A stretch of 64,000 bases of DNA from JAVBNH01 sp031551635 (GTDB lineage Bacteria; Bacillota; Clostridia; Oscillospirales; Acutalibacteraceae): the NCBI GenBank assembly GCA_031551635.1, contig JAVBNH010000027.1, positions 35,620 to 99,619 on the forward strand, read 5' to 3'. Every line of letters starts with the position of its first letter. Position 1 is the first letter of the stretch. A program made the position numbers and the translations under genes. The notes beneath the pieces are model-generated. The model worked only from the letters and a program-made list of their open reading frames with translations, searched no databases and was not told the DNA's origin. Shown piece after piece: positions 51,989 through 60,412 of this stretch.

Positions 51989-52987
51989 ATGTTTGAAACG
52001 CAATTCGGGAACGGTATCGCAAAAAAACTTTTTGATGAATTAAAAGATAAGTCGGTTATATTTGTTACCCAGGAAAATTTGCTTGAGAAGTACAGAGCTA
52101 TTGTGCCCGAAAGCTTTATTGTGCAATGCATTGACAATATTGAAGAAAGCTATATAACGGAGCTTAATAATAAATTGCCTTTCGCTGAAATCATAATCGG
52201 CTTTGGAGGAGGCTTGAGCGTTGACGGCGCCAAATATTTTGCGTGGAAAAGAAATACCTGCTGTTATCTTTTACCCACGGCAATTTCTGTTGACGCTTGC
52301 TATAGCTATCCGATTGCCCTTCGCCGCAACAGCGTCGTCTGTTATGAGGGCGAGGTTTTGCCGGAACAGGTACTCATTGATTACGAGATAATCCGTACTG
52401 CTCCAAAAATGTTGAATCTGTCAGGGGTCGGCGATCTGCTTTCCTGTTATACCGGTCTTTTTGACTGGACTCTTATGACAAAGGCAGGCAAGGGCAATCC
52501 GGTTGTTCAGCGACAATATGAAGGGGCGCAAAAAATTCTTGACGAGCTTTTTGCAAGCGCCGATGATATAGCCCAAATGACAGATAAGGGCATTGCAATG
52601 ATTATGAAAGGTTACAAGTGGGTTGGCGTTGAAGGTTATAACAGCCGTTATTGCCATTTCGAGGAGGGCAGCGAGCATTATCTCGCATATGCTGTTGAGT
52701 CTGTTTGCGGCAAGCACCTTCTCCACGGACAATTAGTTTGCATGTGTGCATATATTATGTCAAAACTCCAGAGTGAAGGGCGTCAAAAAGCAGTATCTGA
52801 TTTTACAAAAGCAATTGGCTTGTCAATTATACCGGCGGATGTGGGTTTAAGCGATAATGAACTCTTTAACGCATTGAAAATCGTTAATAATTTTGCTTTG
52901 ACAAATAATCTTTCCTATTCAATTTTGAATGAAAAGCAAATTACAGACGAATTTATAAATGAAGTTCTAATGGAGCTGAATACATGA
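51989..52987 (+). CDS. Glycerol-1-phosphate dehydrogenase-like protein (Fe-ADH superfamily)
   Basis: A 332-residue dehydroquinate-synthase-fold protein of the EgsA/AraM branch. The dinucleotide motif is IIGFGGGLSVDGAKYFAW, the lipid-type signature PTAISVDACYSYP follows, and metal ligands are in SGVGDLLSCYT (Asp), EEGSEHYLAYAVE (His) and KHLLHGQLVC (His). Family members reduce dihydroxyacetone phosphate to sn-glycerol-1-phosphate or act on related polyol phosphates. In this locus it could handle a polyol part of a glycolipid headgroup; this is inference. AGAGGA lies before the ATG. Its stop overlaps the next start by ATGA. Confidence 0.78.
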   Translation: MFETQFGNGIAKKLFDELKDKSVIFVTQENLLEKYRAIVPESFIVQCIDNIEESYITELNNKLPFAEIIIGFGGGLSVDGAKYFAWKRNTCCYLLPTAISVDACYSYPIALRRNSVVCYEGEVLPEQVLIDYEIIRTAPKMLNLSGVGDLLSCYTGLFDWTLMTKAGKGNPVVQRQYEGAQKILDELFASADDIAQMTDKGIAMIMKGYKWVGVEGYNSRYCHFEEGSEHYLAYAVESVCGKHLLHGQLVCMCAYIMSKLQSEGRQKAVSDFTKAIGLSIIPADVGLSDNELFNALKIVNNFALTNNLSYSILNEKQITDEFINEVLMELNT

Positions 52988-54462
52988 AAAATAATATAGT
53001 CATTACATATATCGGCGGAGGCTCAAAGGACTGGGCGCATAAATATTTTTCCGACTTGCTCACACAGGACGCAATTGAGGGTGAATTACGCCTGTACGAT
53101 ATCGACGGTAAAGCTGCTATACGCAATATGCGGTACTTTGAAAAGCTCAAAAGAGATAACCAATCAAAAATCAAAAGCAACTGGAACTGCAAGGTAATGA
53201 GCAATATTGATTCTGCGCTAAAGGGTGCGGAGTTTGTAATCATTTCAATTCTGCCATACAGCCTGCAAAACATGAAGAATGACGTTCATTATCCTGAAAA
53301 ATATGGTATATGGCAGTCAGTAGGCGACACTGTTGGCCCCGGCGGTTATTCAAGAGCCTTGCGAACTATACCAAGCTACAAATTTTTTGCGTCTAAAATA
53401 CGAGAAAACTGTCCCGATGCATGGGTAATAAATTACACCAACCCCATGACGCTGTGTGTAAATACGCTCTACAAAGAATTCCCTGAAATAAAGGCTTTTG
53501 GTTGCTGTCATGAAGTTTTCGGAACGCAGTGGATATTAAAAGCGATTGTGACTATGTACGAAAAGCTAAGCGAAAACGGCAAAGCGGCATTTATGAAGGC
53601 TGACCTTGAAGCGGTTATAGCTGAACTGAAAACGCTTGGAAAAAAGTTTTCCGTCTGGGCTTTTGACCCTGTTGACAAAAACGGAATTAAAACTAATGTT
53701 CAAGGAATCAATCATTTTACATGGGTAGACCGTGCAACATATGGTGACATGGATATTTTCCCTCTATATGAATCATTTATCAGAATGTTCCGCATGTTTA
53801 ACAATGACCGCCTCGGCAAATTTGTGCCCGCATTGGTAAAAAGGAAACGTAATTGCGAAAGCGTTAAGTTTGAGCTTTTTGAAAAATATAACCGGATTGC
53901 AGCGGCAGGCGACCGTCACCTAGCCGAATTTATTCCGGATACATACCTCAATACAAAGCATGTTTTAAAGAACGGCTTTATTTTAACGCCTGTTTGGGGA
54001 CGCATTGCAAACGATAAATTGCTGCGTGTGCGTACTCGATTATATCTCTCACCGTTTGTAAAGGCGAAATTTAAAAGCTCGGGTGAAGAGGGCGTAAATC
54101 AAATAACAGCTATCTGCGGTCTTGGTAATATTGTTTCCAATGTCAATATGCCGAACAAAGGGCAAGCGCCGAGTCTTGTTCTTGATACTGCGGTTGAAAC
54201 AAACGCAGATTTCACCGAAAACAGCGTTTTACCTCTGGATTCAGGAAAAATGTCAGCAGAAACGGCTGCACATGTTAATATTCATGCTCAAAACCAGAAG
54301 GATTTCATTGATGCCTACTTCGAAAAAGATAAGCAAAAGCTCTGCGAGGTTTTTTGCAATGACCCGGCAGTAAAACGAATCGGCAAAGAAAAAGACAGCA
54401 AGCTTTTTCAAGAAATGATTGAATTGAATAAGGAATGCTTAGAGGATTTTTTATTGGTTTAA
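52984..54462 (+). CDS. NAD-dependent 6-phospho- or alpha-glycosidase (GH4)
   Basis: A 492-residue GH4 enzyme. These use NAD and a divalent metal with a redox-elimination mechanism. ITYIGGGSKDWAHKYFSDLL is the Rossmann motif, VGPGGYSRALRTIPSY and NYTNPMTLCVNTLYKEFP are family blocks, and FGCCHEVFG is the metal-binding Cys-His-Glu. INHFTWVDRATY supplies the later catalytic segment. It is on the large side for the family. Translation is coupled to the preceding gene (ATGA overlap). Whether it acts on alpha-galactosides, glucuronides or phosphorylated sugars cannot be decided from the visible residues. Confidence 0.88.
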   Translation: MKNNIVITYIGGGSKDWAHKYFSDLLTQDAIEGELRLYDIDGKAAIRNMRYFEKLKRDNQSKIKSNWNCKVMSNIDSALKGAEFVIISILPYSLQNMKNDVHYPEKYGIWQSVGDTVGPGGYSRALRTIPSYKFFASKIRENCPDAWVINYTNPMTLCVNTLYKEFPEIKAFGCCHEVFGTQWILKAIVTMYEKLSENGKAAFMKADLEAVIAELKTLGKKFSVWAFDPVDKNGIKTNVQGINHFTWVDRATYGDMDIFPLYESFIRMFRMFNNDRLGKFVPALVKRKRNCESVKFELFEKYNRIAAAGDRHLAEFIPDTYLNTKHVLKNGFILTPVWGRIANDKLLRVRTRLYLSPFVKAKFKSSGEEGVNQITAICGLGNIVSNVNMPNKGQAPSLVLDTAVETNADFTENSVLPLDSGKMSAETAAHVNIHAQNQKDFIDAYFEKDKQKLCEVFCNDPAVKRIGKEKDSKLFQEMIELNKECLEDFLLV

Positions 54463-54520
54463 ATGTTCACCAATTTCACCATTGTTAGTGAATCTATAAA
54501 AAGAAAGGTATGGGGATAAT

Positions 54521-56080
54521 TTGAAAAAGCATAAAAAATTATTAATTTTCATATCTGTGATTCTTGCGCTTTGCGCTATCGTCTCGTCAGTTTTTATAAT
54601 TGTCCCGACGGCAGGGTTTTATTTGAAATATCATACCCCGTTTTATTTCGGTACAGATCATTCAAATGAAGAGTTTGCAAGCAATATCCCATATGACAAA
54701 TATGTTTATAATATGAGCATCGATGAAGCAAAGGCGCTGAGCGGCTTTAATGATGTTTATGAAAGCAAGGACTTCAGCGGCGATATACAAAAAGCAATAG
54801 ATTTGGCGTCGCAAAACGGCGGGATAGCTGTTGTTTCTGAAAATATGAGCGTTGAAAAAGTCAGAATAAAAAGCAATGTCTGTCTGTTTGTACCACACGG
54901 TATTACATTGACTGTTAAGGGATACCGCAATCTCACAGGTGCGGCAAGGGGCGAAAATGTAGCAGACAGCGGCGAGATTTTTCGTTTTGTTGAGGCTGAA
55001 AACGAAGAAAATATTTTTATCACAGGCGGAGGGACAATAAGGGGAATCGGTGAGGATTACTGGGAGGAAGCTAATCTGGTTACTATTGTTAAGCCCCTGA
55101 AAACCTATGATATTGATATTTTAGAATATATTCATTTTCAACAAAAACGCACCCGAAAAGAAGATATTTCAACAAAGCTTGTCTTCATCAACCTTTGCAA
55201 AAATGTCAATATTCAAAACATCATTTTGTATGACAGCCCCGGCTGGAATCTTTCTCTGGAAGCCTGCTTGGATGTAAACATCTCAAAGCTTATAATAAAC
55301 TCAAACTATCACGGTGCGAATACAGACGGAATTGATATTTCCGCAACGAGCAATGTTCTTATAGAGAACTGCTACCTTTCAGTCGGGGACGATGCAATCT
55401 GTCTTAAAAATGACAAGTACTATAACGATACCGACAACCTCGACATGGAAAATATTGTTGCACGAAACTGCTTCATTAGAAGTGCCACTAACGGCTTTAA
55501 GATTGGCACCGGTGTTTATAACAACATTACAAAAGTGAGGGTTTCAGATCTTACAATGGAGGTTGAGGGCATATATCCGCCAACAATCGGGGGCGTTACC
55601 TTGCTTGTCTCAGAAGGCGGAATGCTTTCAGATGTGGTTGTTGAGAACATCAAGATGAAGAACGTCCTGGCGCCTGTCTTTATTCGACTGAGCAACCGCA
55701 ACCGTTTTGGCGATCAGCATATGACCGGCGTAATGAAGGAGATCACTGTTTCAAGCATAACCGCAACAGGCGCGGAATTGCCGTCTATTGTTGCCGGTGT
55801 TGAGGATGGGGGAGAAATTCGCTGCATCGAAAATGTGAAGCTGAGCAATTTTGATATAAGCTACCGTGAAGCTAAGCACCCGGAAAAAGTGAATCGTGTA
55901 ACCGACGCTGACGTGGATGAGTCTGTAAAAGATTATCCAGAGGCATGGATGATGGGCGATGTTCCTGCCAGCGGAATTTATATCCGGCATGTTAAAAATA
56001 TTTTAACCGAAAATTGCAAATTCGCAGCCAGAAGCGGTGATACCCGTCAACATATTTCGAAATATGATGTATTTCAATAG
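54521..56080 (+). CDS. GH28-like polygalacturonase-family protein, membrane-anchored
   Basis: A 519-residue right-handed beta-helix protein with an N-terminal hydrophobic helix (KKHKKLLIFISVILALCAIVSSVFIIV), so probably exported and anchored. The GH28 active-site motifs are present: NTDGIDIS, SVGDDAICLKN and SATNGFKIGTG. The start is TTG at 54521, because the only nearby ATG runs into a stop. GH28 enzymes usually cut galacturonan, but distant members act on other alpha-linked sugars. Its presence next to GH84, GH4 and ceramidase-like genes means the target may be a composite glycan rather than pectin. Confidence 0.8.
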   Translation: MKKHKKLLIFISVILALCAIVSSVFIIVPTAGFYLKYHTPFYFGTDHSNEEFASNIPYDKYVYNMSIDEAKALSGFNDVYESKDFSGDIQKAIDLASQNGGIAVVSENMSVEKVRIKSNVCLFVPHGITLTVKGYRNLTGAARGENVADSGEIFRFVEAENEENIFITGGGTIRGIGEDYWEEANLVTIVKPLKTYDIDILEYIHFQQKRTRKEDISTKLVFINLCKNVNIQNIILYDSPGWNLSLEACLDVNISKLIINSNYHGANTDGIDISATSNVLIENCYLSVGDDAICLKNDKYYNDTDNLDMENIVARNCFIRSATNGFKIGTGVYNNITKVRVSDLTMEVEGIYPPTIGGVTLLVSEGGMLSDVVVENIKMKNVLAPVFIRLSNRNRFGDQHMTGVMKEITVSSITATGAELPSIVAGVEDGGEIRCIENVKLSNFDISYREAKHPEKVNRVTDADVDESVKDYPEAWMMGDVPASGIYIRHVKNILTENCKFAARSGDTRQHISKYDVFQ

Positions 56081-56092
56081 GAGGAGCTATAA

Positions 56093-57067
56093 GTGAAATT
56101 AAAGAAATTTTTGATAAGCACTTTACTTATATCATCAATTATATTGTCTCTTGTTTCATGCGGAAATAAAGGTGCGCAAGTGTCTACGGACACAGAAACC
56201 ACCACACAAATAACAGAAACAACAATGCATACAACTGAAGCTTCTTACTCTGCAACAGAATCATCTGCGCAGTATAACAATTTGGAAACTGTGCCTGAGT
56301 CAACACAGCCAGAGCAAACAAGCGCTGGCTCAAATACAACTGCTCCGGAAATTTCAACGGCGAAAAAGTTGGAATCCGGAGTTTCAGTATTTACTTCAAA
56401 ACAGGAAATTTTGAATGCCTACAACGAAGTTGTAAACTATGCAAAAACGGCTGAGCCCGGATATTCAAAAGTCGAATATCAGGAAATTCCTGAGAGTGAA
56501 CGTATGCTCGAGGGTTGGGTAGCAAATTTGATTTTACCGATAGCGTCCAATTTTATGCGTTCTAAAAAAGATGCCGAAGCAAAACCGGACACCACCGAAA
56601 AGGGAGGAGAAATGTACTGGTTTCCAATTTACGGCAGCACTAAGGGCTGCTTATTGACCGACGCAGCATCTATTGTAAAAGCTGATTGTATTAAACGTTC
56701 TGACGGGAATTATGAACTAACCTTTACTCTTTGTGACGAGATTAACTCACAACCAACAATTGAATTTACAGATACACCCCGCAGCGTTGTTGGTTCAGTG
56801 TTTCAGCCGCTTGAGCTTGACGATTTAAACAAAACGCTCAAGGAAGATAAAATTGTCACAAAGGTAATAACCGGAGTTGATTATGAGTTGACCTATTATA
56901 ACTGCAATGTAGTTCTCGTATATAATCCGGAAACCAAGCATATAGTAACGCTTGATCATTATATGCATACCTTGGTCGACATCAAAAGCGCAAAGGTTCT
57001 TTTATCAAATGTCAGCGGCACAGCCGTGCTTGACAATACACTTAAAATCTATAATTTTCAATATTAA
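56093..57067 (+). CDS. Lipoprotein of unknown function
   Basis: A 324-residue protein with a lipoprotein signal (LLISSIILSLVSC, lipid-modified Cys about residue 22) followed by a Thr/Ser/Glu-rich linker of about 70 residues, typical of cell-surface tethers. The rest is a globular domain (YWFPIYGSTKGCLLTDAASIVKA, EINSQPTIEFTDTPRSVVG, YELTYYNCNVVLVYNPETKHI) that I do not recognise. GTG start with AGGAGG eight bases upstream. It is the last gene of the locus before a strong terminator. A role in binding the substrate or scaffolding surface enzymes is possible from position alone. Confidence 0.75.
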   Translation: MKLKKFLISTLLISSIILSLVSCGNKGAQVSTDTETTTQITETTMHTTEASYSATESSAQYNNLETVPESTQPEQTSAGSNTTAPEISTAKKLESGVSVFTSKQEILNAYNEVVNYAKTAEPGYSKVEYQEIPESERMLEGWVANLILPIASNFMRSKKDAEAKPDTTEKGGEMYWFPIYGSTKGCLLTDAASIVKADCIKRSDGNYELTFTLCDEINSQPTIEFTDTPRSVVGSVFQPLELDDLNKTLKEDKIVTKVITGVDYELTYYNCNVVLVYNPETKHIVTLDHYMHTLVDIKSAKVLLSNVSGTAVLDNTLKIYNFQY

Positions 57068-57100
57068 TTTATCTTGTAATAAATATGTTTGCATCTTTAA

Positions 57101-57147
57101 AACTCAGCTTTCGCTCAAAAACAAGAAGCGAAGGTTGAGTTTTTTTA
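57101..57147 (+). terminator. Rho-independent terminator ending the large locus
   Basis: AACTCAGCTTTCGCT pairs with AGCGAAGGTTGAGTT (two mismatch or wobble positions), followed by seven or more T. Confidence 0.88.
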
Positions 57148-57155
57148 ATATGTTA

Positions 57156-57228
57156 GTACCTTAATGGGCTGAAAGCTTAACAAAAAACAAGACTTAACGG
57201 ATGTATTGGAATTCCAATGCAGCCTTTA
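57156..57228 (+). repeat. Dispersed 73-bp repeat, copy 8 (diverged 3' half)
   Basis: The left half matches (GTACCTTAATGGGCTGAAAGC...). The right half differs in sequence but forms an equivalent hairpin (TGTATTGG-AATT-CCAATGCA) at the same place, and the end is again TTA at 73 bases. Confidence 0.65.
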
Positions 57229-57742
57229 GATTGTTATAATATAAGCGGAATCGAAAAATCTCAATCCCGCTTATATTTAAAATTATGCACATAAATATCC
57301 AATTATTAATTTTCAACTATTGTTAAAGATATGTCTATCTTTTTTTATCAAAACTCGGATTAAATGCATAAAAATTCTTAGCATCCATTCTGTCAGTCGC
57401 AAGCCGTAAGCCTTCACCGAAATTATCAATTTAAGTAACAGCCCGGGAATCCTTATGTGTAGAGGGTTTGAGGGCGATTGATAAAGTTTAAAAAATTAAG
57501 TTGAATCCTTGTTTTAATGTTGAAACCATCAAAAATATATATTATATTTCTTTAAATGTTTATTGTATCAAGTTCAGACCAAAAGTGACAACTTAATTAA
57601 ATATAATTCACACAGTATTCCTTAAATATATGACTGACTACAGTCTAAAACACTGTGTTAATTTAGGAACTGCCGTAAGGCATTCGCACATATGGTGGCG
57701 TGAGAAGTCAGCTACTCAAATAATAGGTAGCCTTATATTCGA
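57229..57742. other. Gene-free region before the sensor kinase
   Basis: No convincing gene on either strand. ATATAAGCGG/CCGCTTATAT at about 57239-57276 forms a 10-bp stem. The rest is AT-rich without a start codon in good context. No agrD-like or agrA-like gene was found here. Confidence 0.6.
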
Positions 57743-59206
57743 TTATTTTGTAATCAAAGTGACCGTAAGATTATTGTTAGTATTTTGAGTATTAATAATT
57801 TCGGCACGATAAGAATTTATCATGTAAGCGCCCTTGCCATCAAATCGAATTGTAATGCATTTGGAATATAAAAAATAAATCGGTTCATATTCTGTAATTA
57901 TCAGGCTTGCGTCGCAGATATTCAATTTTTCAAAAATAGTTACATAACCATAACCGCTGCCACCTTCATCGGCATGGGTGGTAATCCGATTCATTCCTAG
58001 ATTAATAAGAGTGTTGATATCAAACGGTATGCCGCTATCCCAGACACTGAATTCATAAGCATCATTATACTTTCCGATACCGACTAAAACGTTTCCATTA
58101 GTCTTATGTTGTCCAAAGTGTTTTATTGATATAAAGGCATTCTCCACAAGATCACCTATGATATTAATGATGTCAAGCGGTGGGATTAATGATTCCAATT
58201 CATCAATAGTGCTGTCTATTTCAAAATCAATATAAATTTTATGAATTGTAGCTGTTTCAAGCAAGACTTCAAATTTCGCATCAACGAGCGGCAATCCAGT
58301 CGTGGGTAGAATTTTTCCGTCACTTAATTTTTTTGAAAATTCATCTGACGCTTGATTTTTAAATATTTTAATATCCTCAAGGATTTTTTTTGCATCTGTT
58401 ATTACATCAATATGTTGGGATCGTAAAATGAGCTTTTCCACAGCTCGTTGCATGGCATCCAGCTTTTTATTGTCTTTATGTACTACCGAAGCCAGATAAT
58501 TGTGAGCTTCGGTCAGTATCATATTGTCTTTTTCCTTTTCGTCAATAATGCCTTGGAGTTTTTTATTTATGATTTCGTTTACTTTATCATTATGGGCAAT
58601 TGCAGTTTCTCTTTTCCACCAATAGTAAATGCCGTAGCCGGTTAAGGCAACAACGGATGTCATTAACCATAAATCATAATCTATAGGTTTCTTTCGCATC
58701 AAGCTGTAAAAAACAAACGTGATACCGCTAATTATTAGACCAATTCCACTTGCGCCCTTTTTATCTGCTAAATTAATGCTTACTCTAATTTTCGAGATTA
58801 ATGTTACAAACACGATATCAAAAACACAGCCTAAAATGATTATTAAAATATTGTCTCCTGTAATTCCAAGTAAATCCATAATTATTATTGCAACTAGCAT
58901 TGTAAATAAATATAAAATATAACTTATAGCATATGCAATAATGATTATTACTAGTGTAAATCTGAACTTTTCTTTATAGATAAGTGATAAATATGTTGCT
59001 GATATGAAAATTATCAATGCTGTCTTATATGGCTCACTTACAGCAAGCCCTATTAAGAAAAGCGCCCCACTTGTGAAAAAAACAAAAACTATACCAATAA
59101 TTATTTTTTTTATTAGCCTTGAACAAACGCAAGCTATTTTATTAAATAAGATATAGGTGATTGTAGTTAAAATGATTCCCTTTAAAAATTCATTTATCAT
59201 GTCCAC
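57743..59206 (-). CDS. GHKL-domain sensor histidine kinase, agr-like
   Basis: A 487-residue membrane sensor kinase. The first 210 residues contain about six or seven hydrophobic segments, as in AgrC/ComD-type peptide receptors. A helical region with VVHKDNKKLDAMQ probably holds the phosphorylated His in a divergent H-box. The ATP-binding part shows the N-box DLVENAFISI, the G1 box VWDSGIP and the G2 box GSGYGYVTIFE typical of HATPase_c_5. GAGGG precedes the GTG start at 59206; ATG 59200 is an alternative. No LytTR regulator or agrB/agrD gene is adjacent, so it is an orphan. A divergent 16-codon gene lies 140 bases upstream and may encode its ligand or be unrelated. Confidence 0.82.
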   Translation of the reverse strand: MDMINEFLKGIILTTITYILFNKIACVCSRLIKKIIIGIVFVFFTSGALFLIGLAVSEPYKTALIIFISATYLSLIYKEKFRFTLVIIIIAYAISYILYLFTMLVAIIIMDLLGITGDNILIIILGCVFDIVFVTLISKIRVSINLADKKGASGIGLIISGITFVFYSLMRKKPIDYDLWLMTSVVALTGYGIYYWWKRETAIAHNDKVNEIINKKLQGIIDEKEKDNMILTEAHNYLASVVHKDNKKLDAMQRAVEKLILRSQHIDVITDAKKILEDIKIFKNQASDEFSKKLSDGKILPTTGLPLVDAKFEVLLETATIHKIYIDFEIDSTIDELESLIPPLDIINIIGDLVENAFISIKHFGQHKTNGNVLVGIGKYNDAYEFSVWDSGIPFDINTLINLGMNRITTHADEGGSGYGYVTIFEKLNICDASLIITEYEPIYFLYSKCITIRFDGKGAYMINSYRAEIINTQNTNNNLTVTLITK

Positions 59207-59223
59207 TATTTCCCTCGAATAAA

Positions 59224-59251
59224 TTGACGAAAAAAGAAGATTTTGTATAAC
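59224..59251 (+). promoter_or_regulatory. Possible promoter of the 16-codon gene
   Basis: TTGACG at 59224-59229 and TATAAC at 59246-59251 with a 16-base spacer, about 95 bases before the mini-gene start codon. Confidence 0.45.
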
Positions 59252-59345
59252 TTAAATAGAGTTTTTTAAAACATCCTTCATGATAACGTAAAGATGTACT
59301 TCATATTTAGAAGTGCGAATTTCACATCAGGAAGGAGGTTTGTTT

Positions 59346-59396
59346 ATGTGGGCACGAATAGCCGAAACATTCCGTTATTGGATAAGCCTTTTATAA
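59346..59396 (+). CDS. Putative 16-residue amphipathic peptide
   Basis: A 16-codon frame encoding MWARIAETFRYWISLL, preceded by GAAGGAGGTTTGTTT, a ribosome binding site with a full AAGGAGG five bases from the ATG. Such a site is unlikely by chance in this AT-rich gap. Hydrophobic residues Trp2, Ile5, Phe9, Trp12/Ile13 and Leu16 fall on one face of a helix, with Arg4, Glu7, Arg10 and Ser14 on the other. It could be a signalling peptide for the neighbouring kinase, a small membrane-active toxin, or a leader peptide of the tail operon. No cysteine is present for an agr-type thiolactone. Expression is unproven. Confidence 0.5.
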   Translation: MWARIAETFRYWISLL

Positions 59397-59425
59397 GCTT
59401 ATTGTTTCAATGTTAAGCAAAAAGG

Positions 59426-59459
59426 TTATGTAAGGCATGAATTTTCATGCCTTACATAA
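59426..59459. other. Perfect 15-bp inverted repeat after the mini-gene
   Basis: TTATGTAAGGCATGA and TCATGCCTTACATAA surround a 4-base loop. On the plus strand no T-run follows; on the minus strand ACCTTTTT follows, so a terminator would act leftward. A protein-binding palindrome is also possible. A second palindrome, GACTGAACAGTCAGTC, lies at 59486-59501, before the tail tube gene. Confidence 0.6.
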
Positions 59460-59539
59460 ATCATTAATACGATTTGCAAAGCTAAGACTGAACAGTCAGT
59501 CAAAACACAACATAATAAATTTTAAAGGAGTAAATCATT

Positions 59540-59956
59540 ATGGCTTACAGTGCAAACAGTACAACACTGTCTTACAAAGATTCTACGGGCGAGTTTAAAG
59601 AAATCAACTTTTTAATGGAAGTGCCTGAGTTTGGCGGCACTTCAGAGAAAATCGATGTGACCACGCTCTCGGACAAAGTGAAACAATACATCCCCGGCAT
59701 CAAGGATTACGGCGATCTCGTATTCAAGTTCCTCTATGACAATTCAGCCGAAAAAGCTAATTACAGTGTGCTTAAGGGGCTTGAAGATGCTTACGGCGTA
59801 GACGGCACAGTCGCCGCCTTCAAGCTTGAGTATCCCGATGGATCAGCTCATGTATTTGAGGCAATTCCCTATGTCAAGATGGATGCGGGCGCTATCAACG
59901 GTGCTTTAACATTCAGCGCGACTATGATACTTCAGGGCGACATCACCGCAGCTTAA
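59540..59956 (+). CDS. Phage-like tail tube (major tail) protein
   Basis: A 138-residue protein resembling tail tube subunits of siphophage-type tails: STTLSYKDSTGEFKEINFLMEVPEFGGTSEKIDVTTLSDKVKQYIPGIKDYGDLVF is the family's opening with the typical E-x-x-D-V-T-T-L-x-D-K block, and the end is the NGALTFSATMIL strand. It would polymerise into the tail tube under control of the tape measure protein. AAGGAG lies 9 bases before the ATG. It is the first gene of a compact tail module with a chaperone and tape measure gene in the canonical order. Confidence 0.82.
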   Translation: MAYSANSTTLSYKDSTGEFKEINFLMEVPEFGGTSEKIDVTTLSDKVKQYIPGIKDYGDLVFKFLYDNSAEKANYSVLKGLEDAYGVDGTVAAFKLEYPDGSAHVFEAIPYVKMDAGAINGALTFSATMILQGDITAA

Positions 59957-60022
59957 CCTATTTTTCGGTGTAAACACGCCGACACCATAGGCCTCTTTAC
60001 AAGAGGCTTACATAAAAGGCTC

Positions 60023-60057
60023 GCGGGGGTATCTTGGCTGATAACCCCCGCAGCCAA
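60023..60057 (+). promoter_or_regulatory. Mutually exclusive hairpins between tail tube and chaperone genes
   Basis: GCGGGGGTATC pairs with GATAACCCCCGC (60023-60051), while TTGGCTG within its loop can instead pair with CAGCCAA (60034-60057). A smaller GCCTCT...AGAGGC hairpin precedes them at 59991. Such structures may reduce read-through or translation so that the tube protein is made in excess. Confidence 0.4.
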
Positions 60058-60091
60058 ACTAATAAACTAATTTATTGAAAGGAAATTCATT

Positions 60092-60412
60092 ATGAAAACA
60101 TTTTACACTCTTACAATCGGCGGCGAGGAATATAAACTGCGTTTGACCGCAAGCGCTATTATGGCTATCGAAAAAAGGCTTGGAAAATCTCTGTTTACTG
60201 CTTTAGAGGGGATCCAGGACAATATGATTGAAACGATTACAACTATCTTGTGGGGCGCTATGCAGCCTTTTAACGCGAACTTCGCTTTTGACAAGGCAGC
60301 CGGACTTTTTGACCAATACATCGACGACGGACATTCCATTGAAGAGCTTATGCAGGAAATCAACTCCTTATTTGAATCATCGGGTTTTTTCAAAAAGGGT
60401 CAGGAACAGTAA
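60092..60412 (+). CDS. Tail assembly chaperone, short form (G-like)
   Basis: A 106-residue protein (FYTLTIGGEEYKLRLTASAIMAIEKRLGKSLFTAL...) typical of the first tail assembly chaperone of siphophage tails, the counterpart of lambda gpG. It would coat the tape measure protein before tube assembly. The position between tube and tape measure genes, size and acidic helical C-terminus agree. Near its end lies a U UUU UUC slippery site followed by a stem-loop, so a fraction of ribosomes should shift by -1 and make the longer form described next. AAAGGA lies upstream of the ATG. Confidence 0.85.
   Translation: MKTFYTLTIGGEEYKLRLTASAIMAIEKRLGKSLFTALEGIQDNMIETITTILWGAMQPFNANFAFDKAAGLFDQYIDDGHSIEELMQEINSLFESSGFFKKGQEQ

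Noticed and set aside
57229..57742. agrD-like peptide or response regulator gene beside the GHKL kinase
   Set aside because: All frames in both directions are short and lack a ribosome binding site; no Cys-containing peptide or LytTR motif was found.
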